The notes beneath the pieces were generated by a model. The model searched no databases. It was not told where the DNA came from and worked only from the letters and a program-made list of their open reading frames with translations. A program made the translations under genes and the position numbers. A stretch of 64,000 bases of DNA from Streptomyces sp. JHA26. Lineage in GTDB: Bacteria; Actinomycetota; Actinomycetes; Streptomycetales; Streptomycetaceae. Shown here in pieces: positions 40,506 through 49,531 of this stretch (positions are counted from its first letter, which is position 1; the number at the start of each line of letters is the position of its first letter). Location: contig NZ_BDJC01000001.1 of the NCBI RefSeq assembly GCF_002005565.1, positions 124,001 to 188,000 on the forward strand, read 5' to 3'.

Positions 40506-40534
40506 CACCCCTCCGGCCCAGGCCGGAGGGGGTG
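40506..40534 (+). terminator. rnpB terminator
   Basis: CACCCCTCCGGCC pairs with GGCCGGAGGGGGTG with one bulged G and a two-base loop, immediately after rnpB. Confidence 0.8.
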
Positions 40535-40917
40535 CCCAGGCTGCCCTTCGGCTCCGGGGTCGCATCGGGTGGGCAGACCGTTTCCCGGGGCAACCCACCC
40601 TCGCGCCACGACGGTTCGCCCCGTCGCGCCGAAGGGCCTTGCCCGTGCGGTGCGGTCGGGGTCGAGTCCCGCATCGGCGTCATGCGGCCGCGCGCCACCT
40701 GTTGTTGAAACGGCCGCGCGACGGCGGCCCGCACGTCCGCCACGTCCTGGGCGAGAACCCCATGAGTTCCTGATCAATAAGGCTCTTGGGGCCGAGGCGA
40801 TTCCACGGAGGGTGCCGAGCCCTGCCCGGCACCCCGCTCGACGACCCGAGAAGACCTGCGGCGGAACATCAACTCGAACATGACTGTTCAGGTTAGGCGG
40901 TGATGCGCTACGTTAAC
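40535..40917. other. Gene-free region between rnpB and the efflux pump
   Basis: About 380 bases carry no credible coding frame. They contain two copies of CGGCCGCGCG (near 40687 and 40719), a degenerate T-arm-like hairpin (CGGG-GTCGAGT-CCCG at 40657-40671), and an AT-rich promoter-like end after 40880. The lower GC of the last 120 bases suggests promoter DNA for the MFS gene. Confidence 0.4.
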
Positions 40918-40934
40918 TCATACAGCCTGTATGA
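40918..40934. promoter_or_regulatory. Palindromic operator of the MFS/TetR unit
   Basis: TCATACAG and CTGTATGA form a perfect 17-base palindrome about a central C, 17 bases ahead of the MFS start codon and just before its ribosome site AGGAGG. The TetR-family gene following the transporter is the obvious candidate ligand-controlled repressor. Confidence 0.75.
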
Positions 40935-40950
40935 ATTAGGAGGCCTGTTG

Positions 40951-42369
40951 ATGGCCCACGCCGCCCACACCACCGCCGAGACGCATCCCGGGCCAACGGC
41001 TCACCCGCGGCGCTGGATGCTGCTCACGCTTCTCTGTCTCGCTCAGTTCATGCTGATCGTGGACGTGACGGTGATCAACGTCGCGCTCCCCGGCATCGGC
41101 GCCGATCTCCACCTCAGCCGTGAGACCCTGACCTGGGCGGTCACCGCCTACACGCTCTGCTTCGGCAGCCTCATGCTGCTGGGCGGCCGTCTGGCCGACG
41201 CCTTCGGCGCCCGGCGCCTGCTGCTGACCGGTCTGGCGCTGTTCACCCTCGCCTCACTCGTGACCGGCCTGGCGGAGAACGCCACCGTCCTGATCGGTGG
41301 ACGGCTCTCGCAGGGCGTCGGCGCGGCCCTGATCTCCCCGGCCGCGCTCGCCACGCTCACCCGCACCTTCCACGGTTCCGAGCGCAACAAGGCGTTGGGC
41401 ATCTGGGCCATGCTCGGCGGCATCGGCTTCGCGGTCGGTGCGATCCTCGGCGGCCTGCTCACCGCCGGCCCGGGCTGGAGCTGGGTCTTCTTCATCAACG
41501 TCCCGGTCGGCCTGGGCGTCTTCCTCCTGCTCCCCCGGCTCCTGCCCGCGTCCGCGCCGCACGGCGACCGCCGCGTCGACCTGCCGGGCGCCGTCCTGGT
41601 GACCGCTGCGACCGGATCGCTCATCTACGGCCTGATCAAGGCGGGCGACGCGGGCTGGGGTTCGGCCGACACACTGGTGCCGCTGTTCGGTTCCGTCGTC
41701 CTCTACGCCGTCTTCCCCCTCGTCGAGCGGAGGGCCTCCGCCCCGCTGATGGACCTCCGCGTCCTCGCCAAGCGTCCGGTCGCCGCCGGCTCGTTCCTGA
41801 TGCTCATCGCCACCGGTCTGCTGCTCGGCTTCGTCTTCCTCGGGTCCCTCTACCTCCAGGACGTGCGCGACCTCTCCGCCCTGTCCGCCGGAGCCCTGCT
41901 GCTGCCCGTCGCCGTCGCGACCGCGATCGGCGCCCACCTCGCGGCGCACCTCGTCGCCCACGCGGGAGCGCGTCCCGTCGCCGCCGGCGGACTGCTCGTC
42001 TCGGGCGGCGGAGGGCTGGTGCTCGCCCTGGTCGACGGCACCGCCGGCACGGTCGCCGGCCTGGCCGTCGGCGCGATCGGCATCATCACCGTCTTCGTCT
42101 CCGCGACCACCACCGCGCTGGGCTTCATCTCCCACCACGAGGCCGGCGTCGCCTCCGGAGTCGTCAACACGTTCCACGAAGTCGGCGGAGCCGTGGGCGC
42201 CGCGATCGTCTCGACCGTCGCCGCCACCGGCATCGCCGAGCATTCCGCAACCGGCTTCCACGCCGCCTACACCGTCCTGGCCGTCGTGGCGGCGGTGGCA
42301 GCGGTCGTCGCGCTGGTGGTGGTCCCCCGAGGCAAGGCCGAAGTCCCCGAGGGCGTCCACGTCCACTGA
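40951..42369 (+). CDS. MFS drug-efflux transporter (DHA2, 14 helices)
   Basis: The 472-residue protein is a 14-helix drug:H+ antiporter. Typical marks are LIVDVTVINVALPGIGADL (motif D1, about residues 34-52), LLGGRLADAFGARRLLLTG (loop 2-3) and WVFFINVPVG (about 176-185). The ATG is preferred because AGGAGG is six bases upstream. It is followed 33 bases downstream by a TetR-family regulator and preceded by a 17-base palindrome, a common repressor-pump arrangement. The drug specificity is unknown. Confidence 0.9.
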   Translation: MAHAAHTTAETHPGPTAHPRRWMLLTLLCLAQFMLIVDVTVINVALPGIGADLHLSRETLTWAVTAYTLCFGSLMLLGGRLADAFGARRLLLTGLALFTLASLVTGLAENATVLIGGRLSQGVGAALISPAALATLTRTFHGSERNKALGIWAMLGGIGFAVGAILGGLLTAGPGWSWVFFINVPVGLGVFLLLPRLLPASAPHGDRRVDLPGAVLVTAATGSLIYGLIKAGDAGWGSADTLVPLFGSVVLYAVFPLVERRASAPLMDLRVLAKRPVAAGSFLMLIATGLLLGFVFLGSLYLQDVRDLSALSAGALLLPVAVATAIGAHLAAHLVAHAGARPVAAGGLLVSGGGGLVLALVDGTAGTVAGLAVGAIGIITVFVSATTTALGFISHHEAGVASGVVNTFHEVGGAVGAAIVSTVAATGIAEHSATGFHAAYTVLAVVAAVAAVVALVVVPRGKAEVPEGVHVH

Positions 42370-42389
42370 AAGGAACGACTCACGGTCTC

Positions 42390-42402
42390 TAGACTTCCTC
42401 CC
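42390..42402 (+). promoter_or_regulatory. Leaderless-type -10 element of the TetR gene
   Basis: TAGACT lies seven bases ahead of the ATG at 42403 and no ribosome site is present. This spacing is typical of leaderless transcripts starting at the initiation codon. The -35 region is weak. Confidence 0.5.
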
Positions 42403-43029
42403 ATGGACTCCGGACACCACAACGGCGCCGCGAAGGCCCGAGGGGGCAGATCCGCCCACCCCCGCCGGGCCGACGCGGAGCGCAACATCGCCGCGATCCT
42501 CGCCGCCGCCACCACGTGCTTCGCCAAGAACCCCCACGCGAGCATGACCGAGATCGCGGCGACGGCCGGAGTGGGCCGGGTCACCCTCTACGGCCACTTC
42601 TCCTCACGCGAGGCGCTCCTCAGTGAATTGATGGAGCGCGCCCTGGGCGAGGTCGCCGCGGTTCTCGCCGCCACCGACCTCGACCAGGGGCCGGCCGACG
42701 AGGCCCTCCGGTCCCTCATCCGTTCCTCCTGGCAACTGCTCGACCGCAACCTGCGCATGCTGCACGCCGCCCGCCGTGCCCTGCCCGCGGAAGCCGTCCA
42801 CGATCACCACGTCGAGATCCTGTCGGCGATGGAACGGCTCATCACCCGAGGGCGGCAGGAAGGAGTGTTCCGGGACGACCTCCCCTCCCACTGGCTGGTC
42901 GGCACCGTCTACGCCCTGGTCCAGGCGGCCGGAGACCAGGTCGAAGCCGGCCGGTTCACCTCCGAGGAGGCCCTCGGTGCTCTCGAGGCGACCCTCGCCT
43001 CGGCCCTCCGCGGCGGAACCGCCCGGTGA
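42403..43029 (+). CDS. TetR-family regulator
   Basis: The 208-residue protein has a TetR helix-turn-helix at about residues 28-72 (ILAAATTCFAKNPHASMTEIAATAGVGRVTLYGHFSSREALLSEL). A C-terminal helical ligand domain follows (LDRNLRMLHAARRALPAE and GRQEGVFRDDLPSHWLVG). It should repress the upstream MFS pump through the TCATACAG palindrome and be released by the pump's substrate; this is inference from gene order. The transcript may be leaderless. Confidence 0.88.
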   Translation: MDSGHHNGAAKARGGRSAHPRRADAERNIAAILAAATTCFAKNPHASMTEIAATAGVGRVTLYGHFSSREALLSELMERALGEVAAVLAATDLDQGPADEALRSLIRSSWQLLDRNLRMLHAARRALPAEAVHDHHVEILSAMERLITRGRQEGVFRDDLPSHWLVGTVYALVQAAGDQVEAGRFTSEEALGALEATLASALRGGTAR

Positions 43030-43034
43030 ATACG

Positions 43035-43058
43035 GGCCGGCCGGTCACCCGGCCGGCC
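43035..43058 (+). terminator. Terminator after the TetR gene
   Basis: Ten base pairs of GGCCGGCCGG against its complement surround a TCAC loop immediately beyond the TetR stop. Confidence 0.6.
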
Positions 43059-43222
43059 GGGTGAGAGGACCGCCGGGCACCGGCGGTGCCCCATCGGGCA
43101 GTTCACCCTGTCCCCGGGTCCGGTGACTCCCCGTCACGGGCGCGCTAGCGTCCGAGCGTGAGCCGATACACCCCGCCGACACCGCGCCACGCCGCGGTGC
43201 CTTCACGGAGCCGGCCCGGCAC

Positions 43223-44512
43223 GTGAGCAAGGACAGGGAAGGCACGGCGTACCCCCGGGCGGTGGGGACGGCCGGGCACGACGACGGCCTCCGGCCGGAC
43301 CCCGCGGCACCGCCCCCCGATCCGGCGGAACACCGCCCGGCCCGGCCCGGACCGCAGCCGCCCGTCACGCAGCCGCCCGTCACGGAGCCGCCCGTCACGG
43401 AGCCGGTCATCCCCTCACCGGCCGGGAACCCGTCGGCCGCCGGCACGACCGGTACGGCCGGCGCCCGCACCTCCCCGCGCCGTCGCCGCGGACCCGGTCC
43501 CCTCGTCCTGATCGTGCTGCCCGGCCTGGTGACGCTCACCGGGGTCCTCGCCCTCGCCGCCCGGTACGGCCTCCCCGGCACGGACCTGGCACAGGACCCG
43601 GACCCGGGCCGGTCGTCCGTCGGCAACGTGGACGGCTCCTACGTCCCCTGGCTGCGCCGGGCGACCGCGGACTGCCCGGGCGTCACCCCCGCCCTCCTCG
43701 CCGCCCACATCGACCAGCTCTCCGGATGGCAGGGCGACACCGCGAGCCTCACCGAGCGGGGCATCGCCCGGTTCACGGACGCCGACTGGAAGACCTGGGG
43801 CCGCGACGAGGACGGCAACGGCACCTCCTCGCCGCGCGACGCGGTGGACGCGATCATGGCGCTGGGGCGCAAGGACTGCTCCCTGGCGAAGGAGGTGACC
43901 GCCCTGCGTACCGAGGGCATCGTCAACGGTGACCTTGCCGACCTCACGCTCGCCGCCTACCGGAGCGGGACGGACCAGGTCGAGAAGGCGGGCAAGGTCC
44001 CCGCCCCGGCCCGCGCGTTCGTCGCCGAGGTCAAGAAGCGGCTGCCGCAGTACGACGCCCTGGTCCGGCAGAACCCCGAGCAGGAGAGCGGCCGGGCCCC
44101 CGGCGCGCTGCTGGTGCCGCCCGTCACCGTGCTCACCGTCACCTCGCCGTTCGGTTCGCGCTCCCACCCGCTGACCGGGGTCACCAAGCTCCACACGGGC
44201 GTCGACTTCGGTGCGCCGCAGGGGGCCCAGGTGTCCGCGGCGCGGGAGGGGCGGGTCGAGTTCGCGGGCACGACCCCGGCCTACGGCAACCGCGTGGTGA
44301 TCGACCACGGCACGATCAACGGCAAGCGGCTGCAGACCACCTACAGCCATCTGGCCGTCCTCCAGGTGTCCGCCGGCCAGAACGTGTCCGCCGGCCAGTC
44401 CGTCGGGCTGGTCGGCTCCACCGGCCTGTCCACCGGCCCGCACCTCCACTTCGAGGTGCTTTACGACGGCCAGTACACGGACCCGGTCGCCTGGCTCGAC
44501 AGCGGCGGCTGA
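43223..44512 (+). CDS. M23 (lysostaphin-type) peptidase with inner lytic-transglycosylase-like domain
   Basis: The 429-residue protein has a proline-rich cytosolic N-terminus with three 15-base repeats encoding PPVTE, then a membrane helix (about residues 95-115). A helical domain of about 150 residues follows (YVPWLRRATADCPGVTPALLAAHIDQLSGWQ, resembling degenerate transglycosylase folds). The C-terminal M23 domain (residues about 300-425) has the zinc ligands in KLHTGVDFGAP and THS-like TTYSHLAVL, then HLHFEVLYDG. It should act on peptidoglycan peptide crosslinks outside the membrane. The middle domain's ordinary catalytic Glu is not obvious. Confidence 0.85.
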   Translation: MSKDREGTAYPRAVGTAGHDDGLRPDPAAPPPDPAEHRPARPGPQPPVTQPPVTEPPVTEPVIPSPAGNPSAAGTTGTAGARTSPRRRRGPGPLVLIVLPGLVTLTGVLALAARYGLPGTDLAQDPDPGRSSVGNVDGSYVPWLRRATADCPGVTPALLAAHIDQLSGWQGDTASLTERGIARFTDADWKTWGRDEDGNGTSSPRDAVDAIMALGRKDCSLAKEVTALRTEGIVNGDLADLTLAAYRSGTDQVEKAGKVPAPARAFVAEVKKRLPQYDALVRQNPEQESGRAPGALLVPPVTVLTVTSPFGSRSHPLTGVTKLHTGVDFGAPQGAQVSAAREGRVEFAGTTPAYGNRVVIDHGTINGKRLQTTYSHLAVLQVSAGQNVSAGQSVGLVGSTGLSTGPHLHFEVLYDGQYTDPVAWLDSGG

Positions 44513-44739
44513 ACTCCGTCCCCGTCCTCGAGGGGTTTCCTGGGCGGGGCAGGGGGTTCCCAGGTCTGCGACGTGGTGTGCCGCGCAGGGTTGTCGATCA
44601 GCCACCAGTTCCGGCAGGGTGCTCGGCGGCCGGCTGCGCGAACGGTGACAGGGGGGAGCCCGGGTGACGTCCGGCACCCGACGTTCCGTAGTCTCCTGGC
44701 TGTTTCGCGCAGCACCCGGTGCAGGAGGAGGCGGACCGC

Positions 44740-46296
44740 ATGGCCCCCACGCGATACGACCAGCGGGTCCGGGTGTTCGTCCAGGTCCGCGGCGGTGAGC
44801 ACGACTGGCGGGAGGCGGAGGCCCGCTTCGAGGCGCACGGCTGGCCGGTGCGCGACGCGCACCCCGCGGGCCAGGGGCCGCTGGGCGCGGCGCTGGAACC
44901 CGACCCCGGATCCCGTGTGTACGAGATAGAGGTCCGCCTCTTCGGCGCGGCCAAGGGCAGTGACCGGGGCGCGGCCGACCGGGTCCGCAAGGTGCTGCGC
45001 GGCGCCCGCCTCGAAGGCTACGTCCGCCGGGCCGAACCGCTCGAGCGGGACCGGGAGCTGTTCCCTCACTGGAGGGTCGTCAGCACCGCCCACCGGCGTC
45101 CGGGCAGGCAGCCGGCCTGGCGGAGGCACCTCACCCGCGCCGTCACCCGGCTCGGCGGACACGACACCGGCGCGTTCGTCGCCAGCGGCCCGCGCCAGGC
45201 CCTGCGGCTGGCCCGCGCGGACGCCCCCGCCGGAGCCCCCCGCCCCGCCGTGGCCGTCAGGCCGCTGGACGGGCGGCGGCGTGAACCCGCTCCTTACCGG
45301 CGGGAGGAGCGGCTGGAGCGCTCGGTGTACACGCTGATCCTGCGGGCCCTGCTGGCGGCGGGCGCCCTCACACTGGCCTCGGCGGCGGTCCCCGGTGCCC
45401 CGCGGTGGATCCTGGGGGCCGTGGCGCTCTTCGCGGCGTGCGGAGCCCTCTGGTCCGGCTGGGACATGAGCGGGGAGGGCAAGCGGTACGAGGGCGTCGC
45501 CGTCGCCGTGCTCTGCCTGCTGGTTCTCGCCGCTTCCGGGACGGGCCTCCTCGGCGGCGACGACACGGCGTGGACCGCACGCCGCATCCTCACGACCGCG
45601 GTGGTGGCCGTCGTCCTCGCGGGGCTGTGGCTCCTGGTGCGGCAGTGGACGTGGGGCGAGTGGGTCGCCTGGGCGGTTCCGCTGGCGGTGACCCTGACCG
45701 TCTCCGCGTTCGTGGCGGCGGGATCCGTCCTGCACGCCCTGTACGCCGACGGTCTCTCCTTCGGCCCGGAGGATCTCGACGTGCCCCCGGTCTGGCAGTT
45801 CGCGGCCGCGGTGAAGCTGCTGGTGATGCTGAGCCTCGTCATGGTCGTCCCGGCCTGGTGGGGGTTCGCCAAGCACCGGCACCACCGGTACGCCGTCCCG
45901 GGGGACGGCACGAACGTCATCCTGAACGTGTGCCTCTTCGTGGCGATGCTCGCGGGCGCGGGGCTGCAGGCGTTGCACTCCGCCGGGACGGCCGTGGACC
46001 GGACGGTCGCGGCGGCCGCGCGCGGCGAGGACCCGCCGTCGTACTTCGGCGTCGAGCCGGAGTGGACCTGCGTACGGCTCGTCGTGCCGGCCGGTGAACT
46101 GGCCGGGGAAGGACCGCCGTTGAAGCCGACCAGGCCCTACCTCTCCTTCGGCGTCGCGGGAGAGACGGCGGTCCTGTGGGACCCGGTCACCCGCGAACCG
46201 GTGAAGCTGCCGGCGAACCAGGTGTGGCTGGGGCCGGCGGAGTCGGGGAAGGTCACGTGCCCGGAGCGGCCACCCGGAGCATCGAAACATTCGTAA
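44740..46296 (+). CDS. Hypothetical membrane protein with N-terminal cytosolic domain
   Basis: The 518-residue product has an N-terminal soluble domain of about 190 residues. Its first 100 include YEIEVRLFGAAKGSDRGAADRVRKVLRG, which looks like a regulatory or ferredoxin-like fold. Six to eight membrane helices follow (about residues 205-425), then an extracytoplasmic-looking tail with one Trp-Thr-Cys motif (PEWTCVRLVVPAGEL). I do not recognise the family. The start at 44740 follows GGAGGAGGCGG; it replaces an earlier in-frame codon without a ribosome site. Confidence 0.7.
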   Translation: MAPTRYDQRVRVFVQVRGGEHDWREAEARFEAHGWPVRDAHPAGQGPLGAALEPDPGSRVYEIEVRLFGAAKGSDRGAADRVRKVLRGARLEGYVRRAEPLERDRELFPHWRVVSTAHRRPGRQPAWRRHLTRAVTRLGGHDTGAFVASGPRQALRLARADAPAGAPRPAVAVRPLDGRRREPAPYRREERLERSVYTLILRALLAAGALTLASAAVPGAPRWILGAVALFAACGALWSGWDMSGEGKRYEGVAVAVLCLLVLAASGTGLLGGDDTAWTARRILTTAVVAVVLAGLWLLVRQWTWGEWVAWAVPLAVTLTVSAFVAAGSVLHALYADGLSFGPEDLDVPPVWQFAAAVKLLVMLSLVMVVPAWWGFAKHRHHRYAVPGDGTNVILNVCLFVAMLAGAGLQALHSAGTAVDRTVAAAARGEDPPSYFGVEPEWTCVRLVVPAGELAGEGPPLKPTRPYLSFGVAGETAVLWDPVTREPVKLPANQVWLGPAESGKVTCPERPPGASKHS

Positions 46297-46395
46297 AGAC
46301 CTCCCCACGTTTCTGATCTACAGGGTGACCCGACCTGTCAGGAAACGCTTCATCGCTGGTGAGTGCATATCTGAGCAGCCGGTATCCGCTGACTC

Positions 46396-46454
46396 TTCGA
46401 TCCTTCGACGCTCGAACCTTTCGAAACAAGTACCGAAACTATTGACGCTTGACG
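46396..46454 (+). promoter_or_regulatory. Xylanase promoter region with CGAA/TTCG repeats
   Basis: TTCGA-CGC-TCGAA (46404-46416), the palindrome TTTCGAAA (46419-46426) and two CGAAAC boxes are followed by two TTGACG boxes (46442 and 46449) that could be -35 elements. Such GAAA/TTTC half-sites upstream of a Streptomyces xylanase suggest a substrate-responsive repressor site. The 213-base gap shows nothing else. Confidence 0.5.
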
Positions 46455-46509
46455 CGAACAGGCCAACACTGGCGCCGTTGTCGATCCCCCCAGGAGAGGA
46501 AGCACCGCC

Positions 46510-47529
46510 ATGAGCGTGCTCGTCCAACCCGTGCGGCGCGGCAGTCGCGGCGTCGCACTGCTCGTCAGAACCGCGTGGGCCGTCGCCCTGGCCGCCCTGG
46601 CCGCGATGATGCTGCCGGGCACCGCTCACGCCGACACGGTCGTGACCACCAACCAGACCGGTACCGACAACGGCTACTACTACTCGTTCTGGACCGACAG
46701 CCAGGGCACCGTCTCCATGAACCTGGCGTCCGGCGGCCGGTACAGCACCTCGTGGCGCAACACCGGCAACTTCGTCGCGGGCAAGGGCTGGAGCAACGGC
46801 GGGCGCAGGACCGTGCAGTACTCGGGCACGTTCAACCCGTCCGGCAACGCGTACCTGGCCCTCTACGGCTGGACGTCCAACCCGCTCGTCGAGTACTACA
46901 TCGTCGACAACTGGGGCACCTACCGGCCCACGGGCACCTTCATGGGCACCGTGAACAGTGACGGCGGCACCTACGACATCTACAAGACGACGCGGTACAA
47001 CGCCCCGTCCGTCGAGGGCACCCGCACCTTCGACCAGTACTGGAGCGTGCGGCAGTCGAGGCGGACCGGCGGCACCATCACCACGGGCAACCACTTCGAC
47101 GCCTGGTCGCGTGCCGGGATGCCGATGGGCAGCTTCAACTACTACATGATCATGGCGACCGAGGGCTACCAGAGCAGCGGCAGCTCCGACATCACGGTCG
47201 GCGGCACGAGCTCCGGCGGTGGCGGCGGTGGCGGCGGTGGCGGCGGTGGCGGCGGTGGTGGTGGTGGCTGCACCGCCACGCTGTCGGCCGGGCAGAAGTG
47301 GGGTGACCGGTACAACCTCAACGTCTCGGTGAGCGGGGCCAGCAACTGGACGGTGACGATGAACGTGCCGTCCCCGGCGAAGGTGCTGTCCACCTGGAAC
47401 GTCAGCGCCAGTTACCCGAGTTCACAGGTGCTGACGGCCAGGTCCAACGGCAGCGGCAACACCTGGGGCGCGACCATCCAGGCCAACGGCAACTGGACCT
47501 GGCCCAGCGTCTCCTGCAGCGCGGGCTGA
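46510..47529 (+). CDS. xlnB: Endo-1,4-beta-xylanase, GH11 + CBM2-type module
   Basis: The 339-residue enzyme has a signal peptide ([25 protein letters not shown]) and a GH11 beta-jelly-roll catalytic domain. The two catalytic glutamates lie in [13 protein letters not shown] and [12 protein letters not shown], with the retaining YWS-R-GGTITT segment between. A glycine tract of about 18 residues then leads to a 85-residue cellulose/xylan-binding module ([23 protein letters not shown]...[10 protein letters not shown]). It hydrolyses xylan outside the cell. It heads a two-gene unit with an acetylxylan esterase bearing an almost identical module, as in S. lividans. The ATG follows AGGAGAGGAAGC. 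Confidence 0.92.
   Translation: MSVLVQPVRRGSRGVALLVRTAWAVALAALAAMMLPGTAHADTVVTTNQTGTDNGYYYSFWTDSQGTVSMNLASGGRYSTSWRNTGNFVAGKGWSNGGRRTVQYSGTFNPSGNAYLALYGWTSNPLVEYYIVDNWGTYRPTGTFMGTVNSDGGTYDIYKTTRYNAPSVEGTRTFDQYWSVRQSRRTGGTITTGNHFDAWSRAGMPMGSFNYYMIMATEGYQSSGSSDITVGGTSSGGGGGGGGGGGGGGGGGGCTATLSAGQKWGDRYNLNVSVSGASNWTVTMNVPSPAKVLSTWNVSASYPSSQVLTARSNGSGNTWGATIQANGNWTWPSVSCSAG
47269..47529 (+). repeat. 261-base direct repeat, copy 1 (xylanase binding module)
   Basis: This segment and 48323-48583 are aligned without gaps and differ at about a dozen positions by eye, most of them in the last 40 bases. The central part is identical for over 100 bases. It encodes the binding module of the xylanase. Confidence 0.9.
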
Positions 47530-47563
47530 CCCCGGACACGAGGAACGAGGAGGACCCACTCGT

Positions 47564-48583
47564 ATGCGCACCAGACCCCGCCCGTCATGGCGTTCCCGCG
47601 TCACCGGGGTGGCAGCCGCCGGGCTGACCGTCGCCGCGCTGGCCGCCGCGGGCACCGTCACCGCCGATGCCGCGCCCGCCGCCGCACCCGCACGGGCCGC
47701 CGCCTGCAACGGCTACGTCGGCCTCACCTTCGACGACGGCCCCTCGAGCACCACCCAGGCCCTGCTCAACGCCCTCAAGCAGAACGGGCTGCGGGCCACC
47801 ATGTTCAACCAGGGCCAGTACGCGGCCCAGAACCCGTCACTCGTCCGCGCCCAGGTCGACGCCGGCATGTGGGTCGCCAACCACAGCTACACCCACCCGC
47901 ACATGACCCAGCTCGGCCAGGCCCAGATGGACGCGGAGATCTCCCGCACCCAGCAGGCCATCGCGAACGCGGGCGGCGGCACGCCGAAGCTGTTCCGCCC
48001 GCCCTACGGCGAGACCAACTCCACGCTGCGCTCGGTCGAGGCCAAGTACGGCCTGACCGAGGTCATCTGGGACGTCGACTCGCAGGACTGGAACAACGCC
48101 AGCACCGACGCCATCGTGCAGGCCGTGTCCCGGCTGGGCAACGGCCAGGTCATCCTCATGCACGACTGGCCCGCCAACACGCTCGCGGCGATCCCCCGCA
48201 TCGCGCAGACCCTGGCGAGCAAGGGCCTGTGCTCCGGCATGATCTCCCCGACGACCGGACGCGCGGTCGCCCCCGACGGCGGCGGCACCGGTGGCGGTGG
48301 CGGGGGTGGCGGTGGTGGTGGCTGCACCGCCACGCTGTCGGCCGGACAGAGGTGGGGTGACCGGTACAACCTCAACGTCTCGGTGAGCGGGGCCGACAAC
48401 TGGACGGTGACGATGAACGTGCCGTCCCCGGCGAAGGTGCTGTCCACCTGGAACGTCAGTGCCAGTTACCCGAGTTCACAGGTGCTGACGGCCAGGTCCA
48501 ACGGCAGCGGCAACACCTGGGGCGCGACCATCCAGGCCAACGGCAACTGGACCTGGCCGACGGTCAGCTGCAGCACCGGCTGA
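47564..48583 (+). CDS. axeA: Acetylxylan esterase, CE4 polysaccharide deacetylase + CBM2-type module
   Basis: The 339-residue protein has a signal peptide to about residue 42 and a NodB-type CE4 deacetylase domain. The metal and catalytic residues fit LTFDDGPSS (Asp-Asp), [10 protein letters not shown] (the two His), RPPYGE (Arg) and ILMHDWP (His). A short glycine linker leads to a binding module that is nearly the same as in the xylanase. It should remove acetyl groups from xylan, cooperating with the neighbouring GH11 enzyme. It begins 34 bases after the xylanase stop and is followed by a very strong terminator. Confidence 0.92.
   Translation: MRTRPRPSWRSRVTGVAAAGLTVAALAAAGTVTADAAPAAAPARAAACNGYVGLTFDDGPSSTTQALLNALKQNGLRATMFNQGQYAAQNPSLVRAQVDAGMWVANHSYTHPHMTQLGQAQMDAEISRTQQAIANAGGGTPKLFRPPYGETNSTLRSVEAKYGLTEVIWDVDSQDWNNASTDAIVQAVSRLGNGQVILMHDWPANTLAAIPRIAQTLASKGLCSGMISPTTGRAVAPDGGGTGGGGGGGGGGGCTATLSAGQRWGDRYNLNVSVSGADNWTVTMNVPSPAKVLSTWNVSASYPSSQVLTARSNGSGNTWGATIQANGNWTWPTVSCSTG
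48323..48583 (+). repeat. 261-base direct repeat, copy 2 (esterase binding module)
   Basis: This is the second copy of the 47269-47529 segment, 1054 bases downstream and in the same orientation. It encodes the binding module of the esterase. Recombination between the copies would fuse the two genes. Confidence 0.9.
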
Positions 48584-48595
48584 CCCGGCCGAGGA

Positions 48596-48632
48596 CCCGT
48601 GGCGCGACGGCCACCGGCCGTCGCGCCACGGG
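48596..48632 (+). terminator. Terminator of the xylanase/esterase unit
   Basis: CCCGTGGCGCGACGGCC pairs with its exact complement around a three-base loop, thirteen bases beyond the esterase stop. Confidence 0.85.
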
Positions 48633-48699
48633 CCGCAAAAGGAGGTGCGCGCACCGGCGGGCCCGGGATACGTTCCTGCCTGTTCGAGGGGGAACCGAC

Positions 48700-49431
48700 A
48701 TGACGAAGCTCAACCAGATCATCGCCGTCGAGAAGGGCGTCAAGAGCAAGGCGCTCCAGGACGTCACCGCCGCGCACGCCAAGGTGCAGAAGCCCGCGCT
48801 GCTGGCCGGCATCTCGCGCACGTACCAGCCGAAGGACGAGGAGGGCGAGCAGCTGCCGCCCGAGTCCACGCGGGTGCAGGTACGGGCCGAGGACGTGCTG
48901 CGCGAGATGTCCACCTCGCTGACCCGGCTGTTCGACGTGACCGCCACCAAGGACTGGGCGAACTGCACGGCCCGCGCGGACGTCACGGTCGACGGGCGGA
49001 CGGTCGTCGCCGACGTCCCGGTCGGCCACCTGCTCTTCCTGGAGAAGCAGCTCACCGACCTGCACGCCTTCGTCAAGAAGCTGCCCACGCTCGACGCCGC
49101 CGAGTCCTGGTCCCAGGACCCGTCCACGGACTGGTGGAAGACGGACCCGGTCCGCACGATCCGCACCAAGAAGGTCCCGCGCAACCACGTCAAGGCCGAG
49201 GCGACCGACAAGCACCCGGCGCAGGTCGAGGTGTACTACGAGGACGTCCCGATCGGGTACTGGACGACGGTGAAGTTCTCCGGGGCGCTCCCGGCGCGGC
49301 GGGTGAACGAGCTGCTGGAGCGGGTCGAGAAGCTCCAGCAGGCCGTGAAGTTCGCCCGCGAGGAGGCCAACGGCGCCGAGGTCGCCGACCAGCGGGTCGG
49401 CGACGCGGTGTTCGGCTACCTGTTCGGCTGA
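48700..49431 (+). CDS. Conserved protein of unknown function upstream of a Y-RNA-like RNA
   Basis: The 243-residue soluble protein starts MTKLNQIIAVEKGVKSKALQDVT. Its recognisable marks are QKPALLAGISRTYQPKDEEGEQLPPES, TATKDWANCTA, LLFLEKQLTDLHAFV and TRTKKVPRNHV-like RTKKVPRNHVKAEAT, then HPAQVEVYYEDVPIGYWTTVKFSG. It belongs to a broadly distributed bacterial family that I believe is catalogued as DUF7873; no activity is known to me. The gene is followed, 200 bases later on the same strand, by an RNA that folds as a permuted tRNA. That pairing suggests an RNA-related role, such as binding or repair, which is inference. A strong ribosome site (GAGGGGGAACCGAC) precedes the ATG. Confidence 0.8.
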   Translation: MTKLNQIIAVEKGVKSKALQDVTAAHAKVQKPALLAGISRTYQPKDEEGEQLPPESTRVQVRAEDVLREMSTSLTRLFDVTATKDWANCTARADVTVDGRTVVADVPVGHLLFLEKQLTDLHAFVKKLPTLDAAESWSQDPSTDWWKTDPVRTIRTKKVPRNHVKAEATDKHPAQVEVYYEDVPIGYWTTVKFSGALPARRVNELLERVEKLQQAVKFAREEANGAEVADQRVGDAVFGYLFG

Positions 49432-49531
49432 CGCCGGTCACGGGTAGCCCCACGATCGCCCTCGCGTGCGAGCGCGGGGGTGCGCGACAGGCGCGGGCCG
49501 GATTGAGGACCGGCTCGCGCGACGAGCGCAA

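Noticed and set aside
40657-40671. T-arm-like hairpin CGGG-GTCGAGT-CCCG after rnpB
   Set aside because: The loop lacks the first T, the stem is only four base pairs, and no D-arm, anticodon arm or acceptor strand fits around it. It is not a tRNA, and an attachment-site role has no support.
43159-43227. Short frame (VSRYTPP...) overlapping the start of the M23 peptidase gene as GTGA
   Set aside because: It has 22 codons, no recognisable content, and could be chance. The peptidase reading frame itself is clear.
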